This document shows positions 8,059 through 14,570 of a stretch of 16,870 bases of DNA, in pieces. The notes beneath the pieces were generated by a model. The model made no database searches, was not told where the DNA came from, and saw only the letters and a program-made list of their open reading frames with translations. The position numbers and the translations under genes are program-made. Numbering within the stretch: the first letter of the stretch is position 1; every line of letters begins with the position of its first letter. The DNA is from Bacteroidales bacterium. Its GTDB lineage: Bacteria; Bacteroidota; Bacteroidia; Bacteroidales; Muribaculaceae. The DNA lies in the NCBI GenBank assembly GCA_900770215.1, contig CAAGJW010000030.1, positions 1 to 16,870 of the forward strand, given 5' to 3'.

Positions 8059-8721
8059 TTATTTTTTATTCATATATTTCTTTTCTTCCATGCGGTAGTA
8101 CATGAGAGCCAGGTGCGAGTAGATCGATGTGTTCTGTATCACAATGTCGCTGGGGGCCTTGATGCGATAGGGAGTGAAATTCCATATTGCCTTCAGCCCG
8201 CTCTCGATGGCGGTGTTGGCCGCCTCCTGGGCATGCTCTACCGGCACTGCCAGCACAGCAATCGACACGTTGAGCTGCTGCTGGCAGCGATGCAGCTCGC
8301 CCAGGCCGTAGACCGGGATGCCGCATATGCTTGTGCCCACCAGCTCGGGGTTGATGTCGAAACCTGCCACGATGTTGAGCCCGTATTGGGATAGTCCCAC
8401 GTCTTGCATCAGGGCGGCTCCCAGGCTGCCTGCACCTATCATGAAGGCGTTGTGCTTGCGCTTGAAGCCCAAGAAGTCTACCAGCTCGCGCACGAGCGAG
8501 TGCACCTCGTAGCCTATGCGCGTCTTGCCCTTGATGTTGAGAAACGACAGGTCCTTGGCGATTTGCGAGGCGTCGACATTGATTTCCTTGGCGATTTGCG
8601 TCGACGACACATACTCGATGTGCTGGTTGTCGAGCATTCTCACATAGGCCAAATACCATGGCAGCCGCCTGAGCGTGGGCTCGGGAAGCACCACCCTGCC
8701 TGTATTTTTCACCTCACTCAT
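8059..8721 (-). CDS. rex: Redox-sensing transcriptional repressor Rex
   Basis: 220 residues from the ATG at 8721. The N-terminal winged helix (about 12-80) carries the typical LRRLPWYLAYVRML segment and STQIAKEINVDASQIAKDL recognition region. The C-terminal Rossmann domain begins with FMIGAGSLGAAL (glycine motif 96-101), and FDINPELVG follows the second strand. The C-terminal domain-swap helix region (IYSHLALMYYRMEE) is present. Rex dimers bind DNA when NAD+ is high and leave it when NADH rises, controlling fermentative and respiratory genes. Length and motifs match the family fully. A near-consensus promoter lies upstream (8772-8802), with a weak Rex-like sequence over the expected transcription start that would allow autoregulation. 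Downstream genes follow closely and probably share the message. It is an unusual neighbour for T9SS-type peptidases. Confidence 0.95.
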   Translation of the reverse strand: MSEVKNTGRVVLPEPTLRRLPWYLAYVRMLDNQHIEYVSSTQIAKEINVDASQIAKDLSFLNIKGKTRIGYEVHSLVRELVDFLGFKRKHNAFMIGAGSLGAALMQDVGLSQYGLNIVAGFDINPELVGTSICGIPVYGLGELHRCQQQLNVSIAVLAVPVEHAQEAANTAIESGLKAIWNFTPYRIKAPSDIVIQNTSIYSHLALMYYRMEEKKYMNKK

Positions 8722-8747
8722 TGTCGCGACTTTCCTTTCATTACGCT

Positions 8748-8765
8748 TTGTGGCTTATTTCAAAT
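8748..8765. promoter_or_regulatory. Possible Rex operator at the rex promoter
   Basis: TTGTGGCTTATTTCAAAT resembles the general Rex site TTGTGAA-N4-TTCACAA at 5 of 7 positions in each half. It sits immediately downstream of the -7 element, over the expected transcription start of rex, where a repressor would block transcription. The match is imperfect and may be chance in AT-rich DNA. Confidence 0.3.
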
Positions 8766-8771
8766 GACTTG

Positions 8772-8802
8772 CAAAATTACTGAAAATTATTAAAATTGCA
8801 AA
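8772..8802 (-). promoter_or_regulatory. Bacteroidetes-type promoter of rex
   Basis: On the minus strand TTTG (8799-8802) is followed after 19 bases by TAATTTTG (8772-8779), matching the Bacteroidetes primary sigma consensus TTTG-N19-21-TAnnTTTG exactly. Predicted transcription starts near 8765, leaving a leader of roughly 45 nt before the rex ATG. It separates rex and the genes after it from the canonical PorU gene upstream. Confidence 0.75.
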
Positions 8803-8814
8803 ATTGAGCGTTCG

Positions 8815-11800
8815 TCACTGTGCTGTCACGGCAATTTTCTTGGCCTTGGTGGCCTCTTGCTCGCCGTCGGCCGTCACGGTTGCCTTGTAGATGTAGATGC
8901 CGCGTGGCACCCGGGCGCCGCCGTAGTCGGTCAAGTTCCAGGTGATGGGGAATGTGGTGAACATGTTGCTGCGACCCGTCTCGGTCGAGCTCCATATCTT
9001 GCGACCCAGCAGGTCGTAGATGTCGATGGTGACCGTGAGGGTGGCGTCGGGCCGGTTGTGTTTCACATAGAAGTTGGTCTCCACACTGGCAGGATTGGCG
9101 TCGCTGTACACGTCGTAGATGTCGGGCTTGAGGCCGCTCTCGACAAAGAATGAGATAGTTTTCTCCGATGAGTTGTTAAACACGTCCCACGCCTTGAGCT
9201 TGAGCGTGTGGTTGCCATTGGCCAGGTTGCTCAGCTGGTAACTTATTGTGCCTGCCGTGCCGTTGCCGTCGCTTGTTGCCGATGGGGTGAAGTAGGACGT
9301 CACGTCGTCGAGTGTGGTGTTGTCGTCGAGTGTGAGCGTGATCGAGTGCCCTATGCCGCTTGTCGACAGGTTGATGCCCGACTCGTCGGCAATCGAGGCG
9401 ATCACCAGCGGCGACTCGTTGACCTCGTCGCCATCCTTGAAGTTCTCCGAGTTCAGTCCCAGGTAATCGATACTGGGGCCTATCGTGTCGGTCACCACGC
9501 TGTCGTCGTAGCCGTAGATGTAAAAGTCGCTGTTGCTGCCTTGGGCCTCGACCGAGCCACCGTTGTAGGCCTTGCTGTCGAGCTTGGTGTTGTCGTAGGC
9601 ATAGAGGCTTATGAGCGACGGGCTGTAGTTGTCGTAGGTGGCCAGAATCTCGCTTGGCACGGTGAGCTTGAACTCAAAGCGGCCGTTTCTCACTGTGTCG
9701 ACTTTCACAGCCAGCTTGTTGGGACGGTCGAGATAGACGTATTTCTCGCCGCTCTTGCCATATCCATGAGTCTCCACACTTTGCTCGCTGTCGTAGAGCG
9801 TGGCGATGACGGGGCCGTTGAAGTCGATGTCGCCGCCTTTGGCATCGGTGACCTTGCCAGCAAAGGTGAGCGTCTGGCGCGCTTGAAACACGGGCATGTG
9901 GCTCTCGCTCACTTGCTGCCCGTTGATGCTCTCCACCACTATCTTGTGGGTGGGGAAGGCAGGGCGCATGGCCGGGTCGCCCAGCAGGAAGTAGGGCAGG
10001 TTGTTGCGGTCGCCACCCGATGCCGTGGCCTGGCGGTAGGCGTTCTTGCCCAGGCGCATGATGTCGCCCAGGCGCAGGGGCAGCCCATCGGCGTCTTTGG
10101 CAAAGGTGTAGTTGGCCACGTGGCTGTGCAGGCGGCCGTTGTTGTCTTCATACACCAGTCGTGGCGGGCACACGATGGCAATCACGCCGCCACCCGTAGT
10201 GAGAAACAGCTTCTCGCCGCCCGACTTGGCGATGGCGTCGAAGCGGGCAAACTCGCAAGTGGCTGCGTAGAAGATGGGCTGGTGCTTGTAGTAGAAGTTG
10301 GTCGTGAGATCGGTTGTGGTGATGATGCCTTCGCCCGAGAGCACGTTGGGACTGCCATGGCCGGTGTAGTTCCACCAGGCCACACCCTCGTCGAGCAGGC
10401 GGTACATCTTGGTACGGGCATCGGGATAGGTGCGGCCGCCACCCGAGCTCAAGGCAGTGAAGGCGTCGGTATACACCTTATTGTATATCATGTCGGCTCC
10501 GCCGTTTTTCTTCTCGTTGGCGATCGTGGTCTCGGCTTGCTTCATGTGTATGGCATAGTCTTCGTCGTCGGCCACGTCGAGCACGTTGCTCTTCCACGCC
10601 CCGTTGTCGGGGGTGGTCACATATTTTATGAGCTTGTCGACGGCAAGCCGGGCCTCGCTCACACTTCTCACTGGCATTCGCCCTATGGCGATGCTCAAGT
10701 CGTTGTACTGGAACGGGGAGCCCGAGTTGTCGGCCAGGATGGCAAAGGGGTCGTCGCTTGTGAACGAGGCGGTCTCGTTGTCGCTCAACTCGGTTTGCCA
10801 GGTGAGCAGCATGGGGTAGGAGATGGCTTGCACCGAGCTGGTGAGCTGGCGGTTGTCGTAGCTGCCGCCCCCGAAGAGAAGCAGGTAGCCCAGCTTGTGA
10901 CCCTGGCTGTCGGTGCCGCGATCATAGAAGCACTTGGCGAGCATGCGATAGGCCATGGCATCGGGCGTGCCGCTCGAGAACTCGTTGAACACATCGTTCT
11001 GGTCAACCACAAGCACGCGCATCGAGTCGACGCTCTCGTGCAGGGCAGCCACGCGGCGGGCCTGTGCAAGATAGGCATTGGGCGCGATGATGATCATGTC
11101 GGGGGTGGCTTCGCCGTGTATGTTCTGATTTTTCACTGCTCCCACCATCGACGGCGTGGGGAAGGTGGCGTCTTGGTCAAAGGCCACATACTCACGGTTG
11201 CCCGACTGCACGGGCGAGAACGCCACGGTGGTGCCCGTGAGCGATGTGTTCATCTCGATGGGCTGGTGACTCACGGTCACGTCCCACACGTGAGTGCCGG
11301 CATTGCCGCCGCCCAGCTGGAACTGGTCGCTCGCCGCACCGCCATATTGGCCCCAGCCTATTGTGCCGCCGCTCAACGCCAGGTTGCGCTGGTAGTTGAC
11401 GGTGATGTAGTTGAGCCGTGCCATGTACAGGGTGTAGATGGGCGCGAACGACAAGGTATAGGTGAGGCTCGTGGTCCCGCTCAGCGTGAAGCTGTTGACA
11501 AAGGTGCCATACTTGTAATGCTCGTGAGCAACATCGGTCACGGTGTTGATGTTCAAGCTGTTGGTGGCCCGTGTGCCGTTGTATTGCGCTGTGACTGTCG
11601 CACCGGTTGCAACGTTGCCGGTGGCATAGGTCTTGGCAGCAAAATTGGTGAGCACGTTTACCGTGCCGCCGTCGGTCAAGCCGTCGAGCGTGAACTTGAA
11701 GGGCTGAGTCGAGGTGTAACGAAAGTCCTCGCCCAGCAGCTGGCGGCCAGTCTCGCCGGGATTTACCAGTTCCTCCTCGTGAAACTGCCGACCGATGACG

Positions 11801-12315
11801 GTGTTGATCACCTTGCCGCTGCCCAGACTTGCGCTCGACTTGGCAATGGTCACGTCGCTGTAGCGGCTGTCGTCGGTCACAAAGTAGTAGCCTGCAGTGG
11901 CATAGGGGTTCTGCTCCTGCACATAGCTTACCGCTCCGCTTTGGGCCTTCCACTTGATGTTGCCCTGGCCGTAAAACAGCAGCTTGCTGCCTGTGCGCAC
12001 CACAGGCACCTGGGGCAGGTCGTCGGGGATGTCGCTCGTGAGCTGCTCGCTCATGGCACCGCCGCCGAAGCCGAACACGTGCACCTTGCTCAAGTCGCCC
12101 AGGCCCCATTTCTTGGCATCGCTGGCTGTGATTTGGTACATGCCGTTGTCGGTCACCTTGATTTTCACCCATCGGCCTGTGGCCAGTTTCGAGGTGTCGG
12201 CCCGTGTGCCGGCGGGAAATGCCCCTGCGCTCATAGCGATGATCGCGCAGAGTGCGCTGAGTACTATCGACTTGACTGATATGCCTGAATGACGTTGTTG
12301 TATGCTTCGGTTCAT
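8815..12315 (-). CDS. porU: Type IX secretion system sortase PorU (canonical copy)
   Basis: 1166 residues from the ATG at 12315. An earlier in-frame ATG at 12357 adds 14 residues before the signal peptide and is less likely. The signal peptide has an Arg/Lys-rich start and hydrophobic core (SIVLSALCAIIAMSAGA). Order: N-terminal β domain (KLATGRWVKI); C25 domain about 407-786; Ig-like repeats; a C-terminal domain with IDIYDLLGRKIW and VPRGIYIYKATV, typical of T9SS C-terminal domains. Catalytic His653 lies in NYTGHGSPN and Cys687 in AATCEFARFD, the canonical PorU forms. PorU is an outer-membrane cysteine protease that removes the C-terminal signal of T9SS cargo and transfers cargo to A-LPS; it works with PorV, PorQ and PorZ. 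Length is near the P. gingivalis protein (about 1158). No clear promoter was found upstream. porV is about 2.3 kb away on the other strand. I call it canonical on active-site motifs. Confidence 0.87.
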   Translation of the reverse strand: MNRSIQQRHSGISVKSIVLSALCAIIAMSAGAFPAGTRADTSKLATGRWVKIKVTDNGMYQITASDAKKWGLGDLSKVHVFGFGGGAMSEQLTSDIPDDLPQVPVVRTGSKLLFYGQGNIKWKAQSGAVSYVQEQNPYATAGYYFVTDDSRYSDVTIAKSSASLGSGKVINTVIGRQFHEEELVNPGETGRQLLGEDFRYTSTQPFKFTLDGLTDGGTVNVLTNFAAKTYATGNVATGATVTAQYNGTRATNSLNINTVTDVAHEHYKYGTFVNSFTLSGTTSLTYTLSFAPIYTLYMARLNYITVNYQRNLALSGGTIGWGQYGGAASDQFQLGGGNAGTHVWDVTVSHQPIEMNTSLTGTTVAFSPVQSGNREYVAFDQDATFPTPSMVGAVKNQNIHGEATPDMIIIAPNAYLAQARRVAALHESVDSMRVLVVDQNDVFNEFSSGTPDAMAYRMLAKCFYDRGTDSQGHKLGYLLLFGGGSYDNRQLTSSVQAISYPMLLTWQTELSDNETASFTSDDPFAILADNSGSPFQYNDLSIAIGRMPVRSVSEARLAVDKLIKYVTTPDNGAWKSNVLDVADDEDYAIHMKQAETTIANEKKNGGADMIYNKVYTDAFTALSSGGGRTYPDARTKMYRLLDEGVAWWNYTGHGSPNVLSGEGIITTTDLTTNFYYKHQPIFYAATCEFARFDAIAKSGGEKLFLTTGGGVIAIVCPPRLVYEDNNGRLHSHVANYTFAKDADGLPLRLGDIMRLGKNAYRQATASGGDRNNLPYFLLGDPAMRPAFPTHKIVVESINGQQVSESHMPVFQARQTLTFAGKVTDAKGGDIDFNGPVIATLYDSEQSVETHGYGKSGEKYVYLDRPNKLAVKVDTVRNGRFEFKLTVPSEILATYDNYSPSLISLYAYDNTKLDSKAYNGGSVEAQGSNSDFYIYGYDDSVVTDTIGPSIDYLGLNSENFKDGDEVNESPLVIASIADESGINLSTSGIGHSITLTLDDNTTLDDVTSYFTPSATSDGNGTAGTISYQLSNLANGNHTLKLKAWDVFNNSSEKTISFFVESGLKPDIYDVYSDANPASVETNFYVKHNRPDATLTVTIDIYDLLGRKIWSSTETGRSNMFTTFPITWNLTDYGGARVPRGIYIYKATVTADGEQEATKAKKIAVTAQ

Positions 12316-12374
12316 ATGTTGTTTTCCTTTTACTGCTCTTTTGTTGCAATATAACACATGCGGAATCCAGCCCC

Positions 12375-12394
12375 TGCCACAGCCAGGCGTGGCA
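12375..12394. other. Small hairpin upstream of porU
   Basis: TGCCAC (12375-12380) and GTGGCA (12389-12394) form a 6-bp stem with an 8-nt loop, 60 nt before the porU start. No T-run follows. It could sit in the porU leader or end the upstream decayed transcript. Confidence 0.25.
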
Positions 12395-12440
12395 ACACGG
12401 TATTCCTTATCTATATTTTAACGATGCAGGCGGTGTTTTA

Positions 12441-12490
12441 TTGTGGCAATTTTATTTCATGTGCTCCTCTTAGGCACGGCGTTGTGGCAA
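12441..12490. repeat. Two copies of TTGTGGCAA upstream of porU
   Basis: TTGTGGCAA occurs at 12441-12449 and 12482-12490, 41 bases apart (close to four helical turns); a shorter GTGGCAA is at 12389-12395. The 9-mer has TTG-N3-CAA symmetry. The copies lie 126-175 nt ahead of the porU start on the minus strand. They could be paired regulator sites or coincidence. Confidence 0.25.
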
Positions 12491-12508
12491 CAGCAGTGAG
12501 GGGGCGGG

Positions 12509-12898
12509 CTAATGGTGAATCACATGCCAGCTGTAACTGAGCGCGCCCATGATGCCCCAGCCATTGTCGATGTTGCCATACAGGCCTACCGGGGTGCTGT
12601 AGATGTCGTCGGTCGCTATGCGATAGAGCTGCATCGATTTTAGAAAATAGTACATCCTCGTCTCGGCAGGGTCGTGAAATGAAAAGGTGATGGTGGTGAT
12701 TGAGTCGGCGCTTTACACATCGTAGTCATACACGCTCTTCATCCACTCGTGCTCCTCGCTGCTGGTCGCCCTGTCGTAGTAGGTGATGTGGCTCATGCTG
12801 GTGATCTCGACCGCTGGCGCAACGGTGCATTGCGATGAGACCCCGGGGAAACCCTCGGCTTCCACGTCGATGGCAAGGTGGTCGCCACGGTGTAGAAT
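12509..12898 (-). pseudogene. C-terminal remnant of a DUF4249-family lipoprotein
   Basis: Reading minus from 12898 gives a DUF4249-like frame: RGDHLAIDVEAEGFPGVSS, then TVAPAVEITSM, ending with GLYGNIDNGWGIMGA before TAG at 12509. The N-terminal half of the gene is absent. The remnant follows a TonB-receptor fragment directly in a different frame, and a TAA at 12713-12715 interrupts it, probably from a Tyr codon (VYS). DUF4249 proteins are Bacteroidetes outer-membrane lipoproteins usually encoded just after a TonB-dependent receptor, and that order is kept here. No start codon or ribosome signal is evident. The family call rests on my memory of the conserved NIxNGxGI end. The gene is certainly non-functional as read. 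Confidence 0.7.
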
Positions 12899-13509
12899 TC
12901 ACGCCCGTCGTCGATCTCCTGCCCTGGGCGGTCAAACTTGCGCAACGACTTCGACCATGTGTAGGAGATCCACCCAGTCAAAGCACCCACGTTCCGTTCA
13001 TCCAGCAATTCCACGCCATAGCAGCGTCCGTCGCCCGTGGCGACCATGCGGGTCCAGCGGTTCTCGCTCTGGGTGTAACTGGCTGCGTTGCGGTATTCAA
13101 GCACATTGCTCATGGTCTTGCCACTCAAGGTATAGGGCCGCTTGCTGCTATAGGGGAACATAGCGGTTTGATCGGTCATCAGCATGAGTGGGAGAGCCGC
13201 ATCGCTCAAGTCGAAGATGCCCGAAATGTGCTTGTTGTCATACAGAATGCCGTAGTCCCGCTTCCAGTTGCTCTCGGTCAGGGCTTGGTGCAGGAGCAAT
13301 GTGCTGAATGCCGTGTTTGCTTCAACAAGTTTGCCGTCTTGCAGAAAAATCATGTCATCTCTATCCTGCACGCGGGTCACCACTTCTTCGTTTTTGCCAG
13401 GCTCATCGGGCTCATCGCCCTTGTCTCCGCCACAAGACGCAGTCATTGTTGACATCACCGCAACAATGAGTAATGTAAAAAAACGTAAAAAAAACTTGTT
13501 ATAATGTAT
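12793..13509 (-). pseudogene. Lipoprotein N-terminus fused to a TonB-dependent receptor fragment
   Basis: An open frame from a GTG/ATG at 13458/13455 encodes 221 residues built from unrelated parts. Residues 1-~112 begin with MTASCGG and an acidic linker, like a mature outer-membrane lipoprotein that I do not recognise. The frame stays open upstream to 13509 and encodes the missing signal peptide (HYNKFFLRFFTLLIVAVMST), but the codon at the natural start is ATA (13507-13509). Residues ~113-188 are a β-barrel piece of a TonB-dependent receptor: MSNVLEYRNAASY, then GDGRCYGVELL and LTGWISYTWSKS. The last ~33 residues are out of frame with the DUF4249 remnant that follows. This reads as deletions joining three adjacent genes. 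A short protein could still be made from 13455 but would lack an export signal. A weak promoter-like sequence remains upstream (13543-13575). Confidence 0.72.
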
Positions 13510-13542
13510 GGTTGTTGTTTAGTTTATGCTGGTTATCTATGA

Positions 13543-13575
13543 CAAATACAAATATACATTTTTTAGCAATACAAA
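13543..13575 (-). promoter_or_regulatory. Weak relic promoter of the decayed lipoprotein gene
   Basis: On the minus strand TTTG (13572-13575) is followed after 21 bases by TGTATTTG (13543-13550), one mismatch from TAnnTTTG. A perfect TATATTTG at 13549-13556 also exists, but its spacing is only 15. Either could have driven the lipoprotein gene. Confidence 0.35.
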
Positions 13576-13636
13576 GGCCAGTGCCTGTAATTTTTTTTGT
13601 GCAAGATTTTTGCTTTGTGAGGGCGGGAAGAAAAAA

Positions 13637-13668
13637 TTTGGTCAATTCGTTGGAATGTTGTAATTTTG
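13637..13668 (+). promoter_or_regulatory. Bacteroidetes-type promoter of rplU-rpmA
   Basis: TTTG (13637-13640), 20 bases, then TAATTTTG (13661-13668): an exact match to TTTG-N19-21-TAnnTTTG. Transcription should start near 13675, giving a leader of about 105 nt before rplU. Confidence 0.8.
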
Positions 13669-13674
13669 CAGTCG

Positions 13675-13780
13675 ATTTCCGAAAGGCTCGACTAAGTGGC
13701 GCTGCCGTTTTCCCTCTCACGGGAAACATGATGAGCATCGCCCGCCGCACGGTATAACTTGTAATACAATGTTTAAATAA
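13675..13780 (+). promoter_or_regulatory. Structured leader of rplU-rpmA, possible autoregulatory site
   Basis: The predicted 5' leader contains a hairpin at 13707-13727 (TTTCCC with GGGAAA around a 6-nt loop, extended by a G-C pair past one bulged T), followed by a tiny GATG-AG-CATC stem (13730-13739) and an unpaired A/T-rich stretch before the ATG. Leaders ahead of L21 genes are known regulatory RNAs in other bacteria; I do not recognise this one as a described class. Confidence 0.4.
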
Positions 13781-14101
13781 ATGTACGCAATTGTAAACAT
13801 TCAGGGACAGCAGTTCAAGGCCGAGCAAGGCAAGACACTGTATGTTCACTATCTCGGCGACGAGAAGAAGGAAGGCGATTCTCTGGAATTTGACAAGGTC
13901 CTGCTCGTTGACGCCGACGGTGCCGTCAAGGTTGGTGCACCTACCGTAGAAGGTGCAAAGGTTGTTTGCGAGGTAAAGACTCCCCTCGTGAAAGGTGAGC
14001 ACGTGATCGTTTTCAAGAAACGTCGCCGCAAGGGCTATCGCCGTCTCAACGGCCATCGCCAGATGTTCACTCAACTCGTGATTAAAGAAGTTATTGCTTA
14101 A
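13781..14101 (+). CDS. rplU: 50S ribosomal protein L21
   Basis: 106 residues, full family length. The start MYAIVNIQGQQFKAEQG and the C-terminal basic block FKKRRRKGYRRLNGHRQ with FTQLVI are diagnostic of bacterial L21, which binds 23S rRNA and contacts L20. The ATG at 13781 follows an A/T-rich stretch without a Shine-Dalgarno sequence, as is normal in Bacteroidetes. rpmA follows after 21 nt, the universal rplU-rpmA pair. It is transcribed from the promoter at 13637-13668. Confidence 0.98.
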   Translation: MYAIVNIQGQQFKAEQGKTLYVHYLGDEKKEGDSLEFDKVLLVDADGAVKVGAPTVEGAKVVCEVKTPLVKGEHVIVFKKRRRKGYRRLNGHRQMFTQLVIKEVIA

Positions 14102-14122
14102 CCCCTAAAATTTTAAAGATTT

Positions 14123-14401
14123 ATGGCACATAAAAAAGGTCAAACCAGTTCAAGGAACGGTCGCGAGTCGCAAAGCAAGCGACTGGGCGTTAAAATTTTT
14201 GGTGGTCAATTTGCCAACGCAGGCAGCATCATTCGCCGTCAGCGTGGCACCGTGCATCGTCCCGGCACCAACGTGGGCATGGGCAAGGATCATACACTCT
14301 ATGCGCTGGTGAGCGGAACTGTCGAGTTCCAGCATCGTGCAGGCCACACCTATGTGAACGTGGTTGCTGCTCCAGCCGCCCAAGAGAGCGAGAAGAACTA
14401 A
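14123..14401 (+). CDS. rpmA: 50S ribosomal protein L27
   Basis: 92 residues. It starts directly as MAHKKGQTSSRNGRESQSKRLGVK in family form, without the cleavable N-terminal extension seen in Firmicutes. GGQFANAGSIIRRQRGT and HRPGTNVGMGKDHTLYAL are conserved L27 motifs. L27 reaches the peptidyl-transferase centre with its N-terminal tail. Ends TAA and is followed by an intrinsic terminator at 14461-14495. Confidence 0.98.
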   Translation: MAHKKGQTSSRNGRESQSKRLGVKIFGGQFANAGSIIRRQRGTVHRPGTNVGMGKDHTLYALVSGTVEFQHRAGHTYVNVVAAPAAQESEKN

Positions 14402-14417
14402 ATCGCGCTGCTCTGCA

Positions 14418-14435
14418 TCTCGCGCTGCTGCGAGA
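14418..14435. other. Small hairpin after rpmA
   Basis: TCTCGC (14418-14423) pairs with GCGAGA (14430-14435) around a 6-nt loop, 17 nt after the rpmA stop and just before the main terminator. It may stabilise the transcript end. Confidence 0.35.
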
Positions 14436-14460
14436 GCGAGCGTTGAAAAAATGTATCGAG

Positions 14461-14495
14461 GCAATCCATCCTGTAGGGGGTGGGTTGCTTTTTTT
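14461..14495 (+). terminator. Intrinsic terminator of rplU-rpmA
   Basis: An 11-bp stem (14461-14471 with 14478-14488, two G·U pairs) around a 6-nt loop is followed directly by seven T (14489-14495). This is a standard rho-independent terminator 60 nt after rpmA and isolates the ribosomal pair from porV. Confidence 0.9.
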
Positions 14496-14530
14496 ACATT
14501 TATGGGCCATGGCACAATAATTGCCGCAAT

Positions 14531-14564
14531 TTTGAGTTATTTAAATTGTAGCATTATAATTTTT
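14531..14564 (+). promoter_or_regulatory. Possible promoter of porV-ispF
   Basis: TTTG (14531-14534), 22 bases, then TAATTTTT (14557-14564), one mismatch from TAnnTTTG. Spacing is slightly long. Transcription would begin at or next to the porV ATG (14571), giving an almost leaderless message. A promoter is needed here because a strong terminator lies just upstream. Confidence 0.4.
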
Positions 14565-14570
14565 TAATTG

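Noticed and set aside
9208..12279. Plus-strand open frame of 1023 codons
   Set aside because: It is antisense to the canonical porU over its whole length; the translation is Val/His/Gly-rich with no domain, as expected when GC-rich codons leave the opposite strand open.
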